Part shown: piece by piece, positions 37,298 to 46,635 of the stretch
Layout: every line of letters starts with the position of its first letter
How positions within the stretch are numbered: the first letter of the stretch is position 1
Assembly: GCF_900184895.1 (NCBI RefSeq)
Contig: NZ_FXZK01000001.1
Span: forward strand, 434,001 to 498,000
Direction of reading: 5' to 3'
DNA from: Flavimaricola marinus
GTDB lineage: Bacteria > Pseudomonadota > Alphaproteobacteria > Rhodobacterales > Rhodobacteraceae
DNA: 64,000 bases
Program-made: the position numbers and the translations under genes
The notes under the pieces: generated by a model
The model's input: the letters and a program-made list of their open reading frames with translations, nothing else
What the model was told of the DNA's origin: nothing
The model's database searches: none

Positions 37298-38374
37298 ATG
37301 GCAACGAGCCGCCGCCAGTTCATCGCGGGGTTGCTGGCCACCGGGCTGGCCCCCAAGCCGACATGGGCCGATGCGGGATCGCCGTCGTTCCTGTCCGCGG
37401 GCGCCCTCCGCGACGGCACATTCGTGCTCTGTGGGATCGACGCCGCTCTGAACCCCACCTTCCGGCTTCGGCTGCCGGCCCGCGGGCACGCCGCCGCAGC
37501 GCATCCGTCAAGACCCGAAGCCGTCGCCTTCGCCCGCCGCCCCGGGGCCTTTGCCGTCGTGATCGACTGCGTGTCGGGCGAGCAGGCCGCCATGCTGACA
37601 GCTCCGGCTGGCCGGCACTTCTATGGTCACGGCGCGTTCTCCTCCGATGGGCAGCTGCTCTACACCACGGAAAACGACTACGAGGCGGGCCGGGGCCGGA
37701 TCGGCGTCTGGGACGCGACGGCAGGCTATGTCCGCATCGACGAATGGGACGGCGGAGGCATCGGTCCGCATGATATCAAACGCCTGCCGGGGTCCGAAAG
37801 CCTTGTCGTGGCCAACGGCGGTATCGAGACCCACCCGGAGTCAGGGCGCACGAAGCTGAACATCGCCACGATGACGCCAAACCTCGCCTATCTGCGGGAC
37901 GGCGCGATCATCGAGACGGTCGAATTGCCACGAGACATGCACAAGAACTCGATCCGGCATCTCGCGATCTGCTCGGATCAACGGGTGGCCTTCGGGATGC
38001 AATGGCAGGGAGACGGGCGCGCGCCGTCACTCGTCGGGCATCACCGGCTGGGGGAACAGGTCACGCTCATGCCACCGGACAGCGACGCGGGACGGGACAT
38101 GCAAGGATATGTCGGAAGCATCGCTGTTTCGGCCGACGGGCGGACCATCGCCGCCACCTCGCCCCGCGGCAACGTCGTGCAGACCTATGACGTCGAAGCG
38201 GCAGAACAGATCGGATCGCTGACCATCGAGGATGTGTGTGGCGTCGTGCAAGTGCCGGGCGGCTTTGCCGTCACCAGCGGAACCGGCGAGTTGCGCTACC
38301 TTGGAGACACGCTGCCCACTGGTCCCGGCCGCCGCAATGATCTGGCTTGGGACAACCACCTGATCCAGATCTGA
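37298..38374 (+). CDS. DUF1513 family protein, Tat-exported beta-propeller-like
   Basis: A 358-residue protein with a twin-arginine signal (TSRRQFIAGLLATGLA). The body has repeated beta-rich segments (HGAFSSDGQLLYTTENDYE, GGIGPHDIKRLPG, VANGGIETHPESGR) characteristic of the DUF1513 family, which resembles WD/YVTN propellers. It starts 2 nt after the imelysin stop; GTG at 37289 is an alternative start. Tat export fits a cofactor-bound or pre-folded protein. It closes the iron-type operon. Function unknown. Confidence 0.88.
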   Translation: MATSRRQFIAGLLATGLAPKPTWADAGSPSFLSAGALRDGTFVLCGIDAALNPTFRLRLPARGHAAAAHPSRPEAVAFARRPGAFAVVIDCVSGEQAAMLTAPAGRHFYGHGAFSSDGQLLYTTENDYEAGRGRIGVWDATAGYVRIDEWDGGGIGPHDIKRLPGSESLVVANGGIETHPESGRTKLNIATMTPNLAYLRDGAIIETVELPRDMHKNSIRHLAICSDQRVAFGMQWQGDGRAPSLVGHHRLGEQVTLMPPDSDAGRDMQGYVGSIAVSADGRTIAATSPRGNVVQTYDVEAAEQIGSLTIEDVCGVVQVPGGFAVTSGTGELRYLGDTLPTGPGRRNDLAWDNHLIQI

Positions 38375-38456
38375 GCCGCCCGGAGAGCGATGTCCCCGCG
38401 GGAGCAGCGCAGGTTAACAGCGCCGGCCCCGAAGGCATCTGCCTGCAGTCCATCCT

Positions 38457-39158
38457 CTATCCGGCGTCGATGGCGCGAATCTCTGCAAGGATGGGCAAGT
38501 GATCCGAAGGGTGACGCCCCTTGGCCTTGCTCGGCGGGTCGATCACTCGGACATGCAGACGGTCGCAATGCGCGATGCGGTCCAGCGCCCCCATCGGCAA
38601 TGTCGAAGGGAAGGTCCGCCCCGGTGTCAGGATCGTATATCGACGGGCCAGTCGTCCGAGGCCCACCTTGCGCGACCATTCGTTGAAATCGCCAAGGATG
38701 ACAGTCGGGCGCTCGGGCAACGCGTCGAGCTCCTCGCGAATATGATCCAGCTGCGCACGGCGCGAGTGGCGCAACAGGCCAAGGTGCACGCCGACAACGC
38801 GCAGATCAGGCAGATCCACCGCGACGGCGCCGCGCGGCTCCAGCCCAGGCAGGGCAAAGCGATAGATCTTGTCAGCCGAAAGGTCGGGCCGCGCCAAGAG
38901 GGCAATGCCGTGCCAACCGAGGCTGACATCGTTCTCGGCCACGGGCAGCGGGCGCAGCCCGGTGTGGCTTTCGATCAAAGGCAACGGCAGGGCCGTGGGG
39001 CGCGACCCCATGCGGAAATCCGCCTCCTGCAGCGCGACGACATCGGCCTTGAACGCGGCAATCGCCGCCATGACGCGCAGCGGATCACGGCGCAGATCCG
39101 TGCCCAATCCGGCGCGGATGTTGTAGCTAGCCAGCCGTAGGGGTGCGAAATCGGACAT
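38457..39158 (-). CDS. endonuclease/exonuclease/phosphatase family protein
   Basis: A 233-residue EEP-fold hydrolase: ASYNIRAGLGTD (Asn near the start), ALQEADFR (metal-binding Glu), VVGVHLGLL, VILGDFNEWS (catalytic Asp-x-Asn) and HPSDHLPI (catalytic His). There is no signal peptide. The family acts on nucleic acids, phospholipid headgroups or inositol phosphates, so the substrate is undecided. The start at 39158 is 40 bp from the divergent DUF2238 gene. The longer frame upstream would run through that gene and was rejected. Confidence 0.88.
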   Translation of the reverse strand: MSDFAPLRLASYNIRAGLGTDLRRDPLRVMAAIAAFKADVVALQEADFRMGSRPTALPLPLIESHTGLRPLPVAENDVSLGWHGIALLARPDLSADKIYRFALPGLEPRGAVAVDLPDLRVVGVHLGLLRHSRRAQLDHIREELDALPERPTVILGDFNEWSRKVGLGRLARRYTILTPGRTFPSTLPMGALDRIAHCDRLHVRVIDPPSKAKGRHPSDHLPILAEIRAIDAG

Positions 39159-39198
39159 ATGTCCTATATTGGGGCCAACGCAGCAGAACGGAACCCCC

Positions 39199-39843
39199 AT
39201 GCTCTCCAAGGCCAGCCCAATCGTCGTCCTGATCGTCCAGATCATCCTGCTGGCCGAGGCCGTGACGGGGCTCTGGACGCAGGCTTGGTCTGCCGTCTTC
39301 GTGGCCCTTGCCACGCTCGGGCTGACGTTCTTGCCAAACCGCTTTGCCCGCTTTCTCGGGATCGAACTGCCCAGAACGATCTTGACCGCGATGGTCGTCT
39401 TCATCTTCGCGACGCTGTTCCTCGGTGAGGTTGCGGATTTTTACGAACGATTCTGGTGGTGGGATGTGGCGCTGCACTTCTCTTCGGCGCTGAGCTTCGG
39501 CGCGATGGGCTTCCTGCTCATCTTCATGTTGTTCGAAGGTGACCGCTATGCCGCACCGGCCTGGGCACTGGCGGCGCTCGCCTTTTGCGTCGGGCTGTCG
39601 ATCGGCACGCTCTGGGAGATATTCGAATTCACCATGGATCAGGTATTCGGCATGAACATGCAGAAATCCGGGCTGATCGATACGATGAAGGATCTCATCA
39701 TCGACACCGCCGGCGCCGCCATCGGCGCCTTTTCCGGATACCTCTATCTCAAGGGCCGCCAATTCGGCGGGTTGGGCGCCGTCTTGGAGCAATTCGTGCA
39801 GGCCAACCGGCGCTTCTACGGCAAGCTCCGCAAGAAGAAGTAA
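39199..39843 (+). CDS. DUF2238 (YjdF-like) inner-membrane protein
   Basis: A 214-residue membrane protein with about six helices. Signature stretches WWDVALHFSSALSFGAMGF, GTLWEIFEFTMDQVFGMNMQ and DTMKDLIIDTAGAAIGA match the DUF2238/COG3647 family. Conserved Asp, His and Glu in the membrane suggest ion or cofactor binding, but no function is known. The ATG at 39199 is preferred to an upstream TTG. Confidence 0.85.
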   Translation: MLSKASPIVVLIVQIILLAEAVTGLWTQAWSAVFVALATLGLTFLPNRFARFLGIELPRTILTAMVVFIFATLFLGEVADFYERFWWWDVALHFSSALSFGAMGFLLIFMLFEGDRYAAPAWALAALAFCVGLSIGTLWEIFEFTMDQVFGMNMQKSGLIDTMKDLIIDTAGAAIGAFSGYLYLKGRQFGGLGAVLEQFVQANRRFYGKLRKKK

Positions 39844-40055
39844 GGGCGAGCCACCGCGGCTGGAAGCGCAACGGGTCGCCAGGACCCTGCCCGCCACGCC
39901 CTTACCACCGGGCTCCGCCCCGCGTCTGCCCAAATGCCGCAGTGAGCGCGGCGGACCTCCCGCATCGTATCACTCCCTGCCCCGAGGTGGACCGGCCCCT
40001 CCCCGCGCATGAGCAATGTAGAAGGCGACGACCGCAAGCCGTTCCGGATCTGCGG

Positions 40056-41000
40056 CTACGGTTGCACGGGGTCGCGAGAAAGGCATGTGCCGATGGCTTT
40101 CCCAAAGACGTCACCGATCAATCCAGACATGGTTCTGCCGGGCTCAGCGGCCGGGGCGAACACCTCGACCCCGTGGTATCCTCCGGCCACGGAGTGGAAC
40201 TCCGCCGCGACGCCGGCATCGGCAAGCCGCGAGAAATAGTCGACGTTCTCGGCGTGAAAGAGATCGCAGTCCCCTGCGATACCGAAAGCGGGCGGCAAAT
40301 CCGTCAGGTCGCCTGCGCAGGACGGTGCGGCATAAGGCGTCGCGGGCTCCCCATCCAGATACAAGCGCCACGCGAGACGGTTCTTCCCGGCGCTCCAGGA
40401 CAGGTTCGCCGGGTCGATATCCGTGGTGAACGTGCGATGATCGAGCATCGCGCCGACCGTAAACATCGCCCCGATCGACCCCGTTCCGCGATCCCGCGAC
40501 AGAAGGCATAGAGCTGCCGCCAAGCCGCCTCCGGCGCTCAGCCCCATGACCATTGCCGGATGATCGGTCGCCCCGAGAGCCGCGGCATCTGTCTTCAGCC
40601 AGAGCAGAACGTCATGGCAATCATCAAGGGCCGCCGGGTAAGGCTCTTCCAAGGACCGTCGATAATGCGGCGCGACGATGATCGATGGCCGTGCCGCCAT
40701 GAGCCGGGCAAACAGACGGTAATCCTGCCTCGGGGCACCGATGGCGTAACCGCCGCCATGCAGATGCAATACGACTGGCAAGGGGCCGGCGGCGTTTTCT
40801 GGCCGGAACACCTCGACCTTGATCGAGCTTCCGTCCTGACGAGGGACCCGCTTGATGTCCCGGCGAACGCCGCGCGGCAAGACCCAACCCGTCGCGTAGG
40901 CCATCGCGTGCATCATCCGCAAACCTGCAACGCTATCGGGAAGTGCCCGAACAAGGCGAAACGCGGCGGTGTTTGTCGAGGGGTGAGCTCGGGCGCACAT
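40056..41000 (-). CDS. alpha/beta hydrolase, hormone-sensitive-lipase-type esterase
   Basis: A 314-residue esterase with the HSL-family oxyanion motif HGGGY (81-85), nucleophile Ser155 in GLSAGG, an acid in AGDCDLFHAE and His in AGGYHGVE. It probably hydrolyses short acyl esters in the cytoplasm. A later Met (MMHAMAYATG, residue 29) is an alternative start. The gene stands alone. It is followed on the left by a 212-bp spacer after DUF2238 with nothing recognised. Confidence 0.9.
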   Translation of the reverse strand: MCARAHPSTNTAAFRLVRALPDSVAGLRMMHAMAYATGWVLPRGVRRDIKRVPRQDGSSIKVEVFRPENAAGPLPVVLHLHGGGYAIGAPRQDYRLFARLMAARPSIIVAPHYRRSLEEPYPAALDDCHDVLLWLKTDAAALGATDHPAMVMGLSAGGGLAAALCLLSRDRGTGSIGAMFTVGAMLDHRTFTTDIDPANLSWSAGKNRLAWRLYLDGEPATPYAAPSCAGDLTDLPPAFGIAGDCDLFHAENVDYFSRLADAGVAAEFHSVAGGYHGVEVFAPAAEPGRTMSGLIGDVFGKAIGTCLSRDPVQP

Positions 41001-41431
41001 CTAGTCGAGCACTCTTTCCAGCCCGGGGAACGCACGGCCGAGAGAAGCCGTCGGGCTCATACGCCCCCGCCAATTGCCGGGCGCTCCTTCGCAGAAATCG
41101 GACTCGGGCGGATCGACGGAGCACCTTTTTGCGGGGCCCGGTCCCGCGTGGAACTGGATCTCAGAATTGGCTTTCAGAATCATGCGCGGCCTATCGAATA
41201 GCAGGTGGTTGGGCGGCCCCGTATTGGGCCAAACATTCGGGAAACAAGGTCGAGAAGCGGGTCTGACATGTGGGCAGTCGATCAACCAGAGGTCTGTTCC
41301 ATATCCGGCCTGCATCTCTCCTGCGCTCCGTCGTGTTCCGAGCCATTGGGGAACGATGACCCCTTGTTCATATAAGTGTGCAATCCATCGCGACCGCCAA
41401 GAGCAAAACGTATCCTTGCCGCCAAAACTCC
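41001..41431. other. 431-bp region without a supported gene
   Basis: Frames exist on both strands (for example 41001-41567 minus and 41074-41571 plus), but they overlap each other and the TetR gene, lack ribosome sites and show no recognisable domains. Base composition is somewhat lower in GC than the neighbours, which could mark an old insertion or decayed gene. Confidence 0.4.
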
Positions 41432-41896
41432 ATGTCGAAACGGGGCCAATCGACGCGCGAGAAGCGAAAAACCGGACCCCGCGACGAGATAGTGAATGCG
41501 GCCAAAGTAGTCTTTGGTGCCTCGGGTATCGACGCTGCAAGCGTCGAGGAAATCGCCCGTCGCGCATCTGAAACGCGCAAGGCAGTCTACAATCAATTCG
41601 CCCCCAAGGAAGACGTCGCCGACCAAATGCTTGCCAGAATGGAAGCCTCGGTCGAGCCCCTCTATCGCGACCGGATCCCGTCTGACGAAAACACCGACTT
41701 CCTGTCGACGGCCCTGTTGGGCAACTATGCTCAGGCCATGATCACGGTGATCTCGGACTTTCCTTACGACCCCAAGCAGATCAGGAGGATCGTTCGCGTG
41801 CTGATCGAGTGCATCGGCCGCACCCATTCCAATTCGTCGCCCGGTCGGTCCGAGACGGCCAGAGGCATGACGCCGTCGGTCATAGCCCCGGACTGA
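41432..41896 (+). CDS. TetR/AcrR family transcriptional regulator (short)
   Basis: A 154-residue protein with a clear TetR DNA-binding domain (about residues 14-60): IVNAAKVVFGASGIDAASVEEIARRA then SETRKAVYNQFAPKEDVADQM. Typical TetR proteins have 180-220 residues; here the ligand-binding part ends early in GMTPSVIAPD, so it may be C-terminally truncated. No continuation was found in the other frames. I chose MSKRGQSTREKRK at 41432. It lies 231 bp upstream of the Gfo/Idh gene and may be unrelated to it. Confidence 0.8.
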   Translation: MSKRGQSTREKRKTGPRDEIVNAAKVVFGASGIDAASVEEIARRASETRKAVYNQFAPKEDVADQMLARMEASVEPLYRDRIPSDENTDFLSTALLGNYAQAMITVISDFPYDPKQIRRIVRVLIECIGRTHSNSSPGRSETARGMTPSVIAPD

Positions 41897-42092
41897 CATG
41901 CGCTTTTGAGGCCGGAATTGACACAAACGCAGCCGCTGAAAGTGCGGGAGCCTGCACTTCCCAGTATCGCTGGCCCAGGGCGGAAACGCCCCCATCATTC
42001 CCTTTGCGCTCGGAAAACATCTCGAACGCCAATTCCCGATATATCGCGACAGAAACACCCCCAACGGCTATTGCCGACCGCTCGAGTTTCAT

Positions 42093-42104
42093 CTAGTATA
42101 CTAG
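42093..42104. promoter_or_regulatory. GntR-type operator upstream of the Gfo/Idh-manD operon
   Basis: CTAGTATACTAG is a perfect 12-bp palindrome, 24 bp before the ATG of the oxidoreductase gene. It differs by one base from the two operator copies at 47472 and 47492 beside the GntR gene. The core GTATAC with flanking purine/pyrimidine symmetry is typical of FadR/FCD-type GntR sites. Confidence 0.7.
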
Positions 42105-42127
42105 TCTCCCAAATGGAGACTTGAGAC

Positions 42128-43267
42128 ATGGCGGACAGACTAAAGGTGCTGGTCTTCGGGACCGGATTTGCAGGCCAAGGCCATGTCGACGCATTCCGTG
42201 CCGCAGGTGCAGATATCGTCGGCATCGTGGGGAGGACGGGCGGTGTCGTCTCTGACGTGGCGCGAAAGATGGCGATTCCATATGCGGGAACGGATTGGGA
42301 CGCGGCGCTGGCCGCTTGCCAGCCTGATATCGTCTCGATCGCGACCCCGGGCGGAACGCACTACGCCCCGATCAAGCAGGCGATTGCGCGAGGCTGCCAC
42401 GTGTTCTGCGAAAAGCCGATGACGGCGAGCGGCGACACCTCGGCAGAGCTCTATGAACTCGCCCGCAAGCGAGGGGTCAAGACGGCCTACGCGGCGAGCT
42501 TTCGCTATACGCCGAGCGTCTTGCACGCCAAGCGGCTGGTCGCCGAGGGCGCCATTGGTGAGCCGACCGAGGTCGAATGCATCTCGCACTTCAACCTCGA
42601 GCGGGGGATACCCTTTGGTTGGTCGCACAGCAAAAAGGACGGCGGCGGCCGTCTGAACAACAACTTCACCCACAACCTGTCGATTGTGACCTCGGTGGTG
42701 GGCGAGACCGTTCTGTCTATTCTCGGCGAAGTGCGCGACGACCTGAAAAGGGCTCCGATCGTCCAAGGGGTCCACAACTTCGCGACGCGCCGGGACTACA
42801 TCCCCGAAGACCTGAACGACCCGTCACTCGAATGGGGCGAAAGCGATGTGGAGTGGTCCTATACCGTCATGGCCCGTCTGCGGAGTTCATTCGCCGCGGA
42901 ACCGGTCTCGGTGCTGTTCAAACATGGCGGGCTCGTGCCGCGGTTCCACGACGACCACATCGTGTTTTACGGCACCAAGGGGGCCATCTACCTCAAAGGG
43001 CATTATGGCAGCGGGCCGTTGTCATACTGGGGCGAGAGCAAGTCATGGGCCGAGCTTCCGCTGCCGCCCGACATCCAAGCGTCCCGGCCCGATGTCACCG
43101 GCGAGACAGAGCAATGCTGGCACACCCTCGCGGAGATATTCGTCCGAGACATTCGCGGCGAAGAGGTCGCGCCCTACCCGACCTTTCGCGAAGGCAGCCG
43201 GTATCAGCACATCATCGATCTGATCCGCACCAACGATGCCTGGACCGACGTGCAACATCTGGCCTGA
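42128..43267 (+). CDS. Gfo/Idh/MocA family oxidoreductase
   Basis: A 379-residue NAD(P)-dependent sugar or sugar-acid dehydrogenase. The Rossmann motif is VFGTGFAGQGH (9-19) and the catalytic motif CEKP has Lys96. The GGGRLNNNFTHNL segment resembles the active-site Asp/His helix region of the family. It is followed 15 bp later by a mannonate dehydratase gene, and an operator shared with the alginate-type operon precedes it. By context it may interconvert a uronate and an aldonate (for example mannuronate and mannonate), but the substrate is not shown by sequence. Confidence 0.9.
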   Translation: MADRLKVLVFGTGFAGQGHVDAFRAAGADIVGIVGRTGGVVSDVARKMAIPYAGTDWDAALAACQPDIVSIATPGGTHYAPIKQAIARGCHVFCEKPMTASGDTSAELYELARKRGVKTAYAASFRYTPSVLHAKRLVAEGAIGEPTEVECISHFNLERGIPFGWSHSKKDGGGRLNNNFTHNLSIVTSVVGETVLSILGEVRDDLKRAPIVQGVHNFATRRDYIPEDLNDPSLEWGESDVEWSYTVMARLRSSFAAEPVSVLFKHGGLVPRFHDDHIVFYGTKGAIYLKGHYGSGPLSYWGESKSWAELPLPPDIQASRPDVTGETEQCWHTLAEIFVRDIRGEEVAPYPTFREGSRYQHIIDLIRTNDAWTDVQHLA

Positions 43268-43282
43268 ACAAAGGATGACCAA

Positions 43283-44509
43283 ATGAAGATCATCGACGCG
43301 AAAGTATTCATCGGCGGCCCCGCCAAGAACTACGTGACCCTCAAGATCATGACCGATCAAGGCGTCTACGGCCTCGGCGACGCGACACTGAACAACCGTG
43401 AAACCCTGCCGGCGGCCTACCTGCAGGACTACCTCATTCCGAACCTGATCGGCCTGGACCCAAGACGAAGCGAGGACATCTGGCAATTCTTCTATCGCGG
43501 AGCCTATTTCCGGCGCGGCCCCATCGCCATGGCGGCGTTCGGCGCGATCGACATGGCGCTATGGGACATCAAGGGCAAGCTCGCGAACATGCCGGTTTAC
43601 GAGCTGTTCGGCGGTCTGAGCCGCGATGGCGCGATGGTCTACGCCCATGCCACCGGCAGCGATCTCGAAGACCTGATGGATTCGATCTCACACTACGTCG
43701 AGCAGGGCTATAAGGCGGTCCGCGTGCAGTGCGGCATTCCCGGCATGCCGACGGCGAGCTACGCCGTCCCCGAGCACAAGGGCGAGGGCAAGCACTACAT
43801 CACCGACTTCGCCGGCATCCGCCCCAAGGTGGAGGTCTGGGACACCGATAAATACCTGCGCTACATGCCCGACGCCTTGGCCGAAATCCGCGACCGCTTT
43901 GGCCCGGACCTGAAGATCCTCCACGACGTTCATCATCGCCTGCTGCCGCGAGAGGCGGCGGAGTTCGCCAAGGCCGTCGAGCCTGCCAGGCTGTTCTGGC
44001 TGGAAGATCCGACCCCGGCCGAGGATCAGAACGCCCTGCGCATGATCAGACAGCATTCCACGACGCCAATCGCCATCGGTGAGGTCTTCAATTCGGTCTG
44101 GGACTGCAATCGTCTGATCGAGGACGAGTTGATCGACTTCATCCGCATCGCGGTGACATACGGCGGCGGGATCACACCAGTGAAACGGATCGTCGATCTT
44201 GCAGGTCTGCACAATGTGCGCACCGGTTTTCACGGAGCGCCCAGCCACTCGCCGATATCCATGGCCGCTCAATCGCACCTGAACGCATGGGCGCCCAACT
44301 TTGGCATTCAGGAGTATCTTGTGCTCGGCACGCCCGAATGTGACGCGCTTTTTCCGTCGGATCATCGGATGGACAACGGTATGATCCATGTCAGCGACGC
44401 CCCCGGCTTGGGAGTGGACTTCGACGAAACCGAAGCGAAACGCTATAGCTACAAACCCGGCAGTCATCCGGTTGTGCGGCTGCAAGACGGGACGATGTGG
44501 AACTACTAG
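43283..44509 (+). CDS. manD: D-mannonate dehydratase family protein (ManD/RspA, enolase superfamily)
   Basis: A 408-residue enolase-superfamily enzyme that dehydrates D-mannonate (or D-gluconate in some members) to 2-keto-3-deoxygluconate. The metal ligands appear as Asp215 (LHDVHH), Glu241 (WLEDPTP) and Glu267 (AIGEVFN). The catalytic pair is Tyr160 and His217, with His317 in GFHGAPSHSPI. The loop with Pro-Glu-His-Lys (163-166) matches ManD rather than other subgroups. High- and low-activity ManD proteins share these motifs, so in vitro activity should be confirmed before assigning flux. Confidence 0.88.
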   Translation: MKIIDAKVFIGGPAKNYVTLKIMTDQGVYGLGDATLNNRETLPAAYLQDYLIPNLIGLDPRRSEDIWQFFYRGAYFRRGPIAMAAFGAIDMALWDIKGKLANMPVYELFGGLSRDGAMVYAHATGSDLEDLMDSISHYVEQGYKAVRVQCGIPGMPTASYAVPEHKGEGKHYITDFAGIRPKVEVWDTDKYLRYMPDALAEIRDRFGPDLKILHDVHHRLLPREAAEFAKAVEPARLFWLEDPTPAEDQNALRMIRQHSTTPIAIGEVFNSVWDCNRLIEDELIDFIRIAVTYGGGITPVKRIVDLAGLHNVRTGFHGAPSHSPISMAAQSHLNAWAPNFGIQEYLVLGTPECDALFPSDHRMDNGMIHVSDAPGLGVDFDETEAKRYSYKPGSHPVVRLQDGTMWNY

Positions 44510-44536
44510 GCGGCGAAAGCCGGGCATCCGGCGGCT

Positions 44537-45013
44537 GTGAAAGGGAGAACGGTCATCTCGAGCACGCAAATCGCAGTGAGGCAGGCGCAGCGTTCAGACT
44601 CCGACGAGGTGGCAGCGCTTGCGCGCGTGTCGCGGGCCCATTTCCTTCCCTACCTGCCCAAGCTGCATTCGCTCGAAGACGACAAGAAGTTCTATCGAAA
44701 CAGGGTCTTCTCCGAATGCGACGTCTGGGTTGCGGAAGACGGGTCGACGATTGTCGGCTTCTGCGCGTTTCAGGTCGGATGGGTCGATCATCTCTACCTG
44801 TTGCCGTCGCACGTCGGCCGATCAATTGGATTGTCGCTGCTCGACAAGGCAAAGGAGCGCCACGACATGCTGCAATTGTGGGTCTTTCAGCGCAATGTCC
44901 GTGCCGTGAATTTCTATGAACGCAACGGCTTTGAGAGGGTCAAAGAGACCGACGGGTCCGGCAACGAGGAGAAGTGCCCCGATGCCCTGTATGAATGGCG
45001 TCGGCAGGTCTGA
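44537..45013 (+). CDS. GNAT family N-acetyltransferase
   Basis: A 158-residue acetyltransferase. The GNAT core is visible as VWVAEDGSTIVGFCAF, then VDHLYLLPSHVGRSIGLSLLDKAKER (acetyl-CoA site, about 82-107) and LWVFQRNVRAVNFYERNGFE. The start is GTG at 44537, since no ATG fits; a second GTG at 44576 is possible. It follows manD by 27 bp and may belong to the same transcript. The acetyl acceptor is unknown. Confidence 0.82.
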   Translation: MKGRTVISSTQIAVRQAQRSDSDEVAALARVSRAHFLPYLPKLHSLEDDKKFYRNRVFSECDVWVAEDGSTIVGFCAFQVGWVDHLYLLPSHVGRSIGLSLLDKAKERHDMLQLWVFQRNVRAVNFYERNGFERVKETDGSGNEEKCPDALYEWRRQV

Positions 45014-45181
45014 CGTGGGTGGCGGTCCCAACACCCGGGTAAAATATTGGGCGCGGTTCGTCCCGCAAGCCAAGTGCTCGATCCGACGACCGCACCGGAC
45101 GCCGTTGGCGGTGGTCGACGGCGTCCGACAAGGGCCCAGCGCAAATCGTGCCTGCTCGCCGAGTGCGCCACAAAAAGCAGC

Positions 45182-46546
45182 CTAAACCGCAATATCGGCG
45201 CGCTTCCAATCGCCGCGAAACAGGCGCCGGTGAAAGGCCGGGAACTTGATCAGCTCCTCTATCAGGGTGATCGACAAGACCCAAAAGGCGCTCAGGTCCA
45301 GATACACCACGGCCAGAACGGTCGCCGGCACGCGAAACAACCACTGGGACCAGATGAAGATATACATCACGTGGAGCGTGTCTCCGCTGGCACGCAAGGT
45401 GTTGCCGCAAATCGCGTTCGACCCTTTGGGGAACGGCAATAGCAGCAGTATCGGCACAAAGCCGATCAGCATTGAGCGGGTCTCGACGTTGAGGTCCGCG
45501 TATAGCAGATTTGCCGACAGGCAGACTGCGGCAAGAAAGATCGCAACGGCAGCAGCCGCGACAAAGGCTCCCCGCCATGCCCTGCCGAGAAACTGATCCA
45601 GCACCGCCTCGGGATGTTTCTTCCCCAAGAGCTGTGCGACGATGATGCCAGTCGCCTGCGCCCACTGCATCCCGATGGTTCCGGTGACCATGATCCAAGG
45701 GGCAATGATCGTCATCGCGGCAAACTCGTTCAAACTGAGCCGCGCATAGATCAACGTGCAAATCTGGGTGGCAAAGGTCGCGCTGAAGAACGTCGCGGCG
45801 ATGGGCAAGGAGAACGCAAGGTGGCGTCTCAGGCTGCGCCCAAAGCTGGACTGGCGCCAGCCCACGACGCGCCGCAAATGCCCATCTACCCTGACCCAAC
45901 TATAGACGAGGAACCCAACCTGCACGCAGATCGCAATGGCACTGCCCATCGCCGCCCCTTTTACGCCGAAGGCCGGAAAGCCGAAGTATCCGTAGATCAG
46001 CACGATGCTCGTCGCGACGTTGACCGGAACGGACAGGCAAAAGCTGTAGAGCGGCAGCTTCGTGCGTCCGCAGCCGTTGAAGTAGCTCGAAAGGCATTGG
46101 CCGACGGCTTCGCCGAGGATGACCAGCGAAAAGATCGCGAGATAGTCGACCGAGAGCGACGCGACGTCAGCGTTCGGTGCCATCGCGTCGATCACCGGCC
46201 GCCCCAGCACGAGAATGAGCGCAAGCCCAACGGCACCCACGGCGAGGTTGACCGTCATGCCTGCTGCAAGCGCCGATTTCAGAAAGACCGCATCACCGGT
46301 GCCAAAGGCTTGCGCCGTTCGGATCTGCATCGCGTTGGAAAAGGCGAGAATCGCTCCCAAGACGAACCCCGCGATGGCGGCAGCCAGCCCCATCGCGGCC
46401 AGCGAGGTTTCCCCGAGCGCCGACACCAGATAGGCGTCGATCACCACGGTGCCGTGCAGCATGATCGCCTTTAGCGTCATGGGCCAGGCCAGACCGAATA
46501 CGTCCCAGACGGTTGGGCCGGAGGGAACGTCGCTATTGTGACTCAT
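45182..46546 (-). CDS. MATE family efflux transporter
   Basis: A 454-residue membrane protein with about twelve helices in two MatE halves. Segments LAWPMTLKAIMLHGTVVIDAYLVSALG and LSVPVNVATSIVLIYGYFGFPAFGVKGAAMGS are typical. It would export a cationic or other compound using Na+ or H+. It lies 89 bp downstream of the GntR gene on the same strand, so it may be co-transcribed and controlled by it. That placement inside a uronate-utilisation locus is unusual. Confidence 0.9.
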   Translation of the reverse strand: MSHNSDVPSGPTVWDVFGLAWPMTLKAIMLHGTVVIDAYLVSALGETSLAAMGLAAAIAGFVLGAILAFSNAMQIRTAQAFGTGDAVFLKSALAAGMTVNLAVGAVGLALILVLGRPVIDAMAPNADVASLSVDYLAIFSLVILGEAVGQCLSSYFNGCGRTKLPLYSFCLSVPVNVATSIVLIYGYFGFPAFGVKGAAMGSAIAICVQVGFLVYSWVRVDGHLRRVVGWRQSSFGRSLRRHLAFSLPIAATFFSATFATQICTLIYARLSLNEFAAMTIIAPWIMVTGTIGMQWAQATGIIVAQLLGKKHPEAVLDQFLGRAWRGAFVAAAAVAIFLAAVCLSANLLYADLNVETRSMLIGFVPILLLLPFPKGSNAICGNTLRASGDTLHVMYIFIWSQWLFRVPATVLAVVYLDLSAFWVLSITLIEELIKFPAFHRRLFRGDWKRADIAV

Positions 46547-46635
46547 CGGTGCGATCTTCTTTGTCCGTTATGGCCGCAGCCCGACGACCCCGCATCCTGC
46601 GGTTGCCAGACAGCTTCGGTCGGAATTCACGGTGT

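Noticed and set aside
39844-40055. Possible small gene or tRNA between DUF2238 and the esterase
   Set aside because: No cloverleaf arms or conserved T-loop sequence were found and the short frames have no ribosome sites.
41001-41567. Frames in the gene-poor stretch as a possible transposase remnant
   Set aside because: No DDE-type or recombinase motif, no terminal inverted repeats and no target duplication could be seen.
41282-42064. 260-codon minus-strand frame opposite the TetR gene
   Set aside because: It is the antisense shadow of a clear TetR reading frame, contains no recognisable domain and extends across the operator region.
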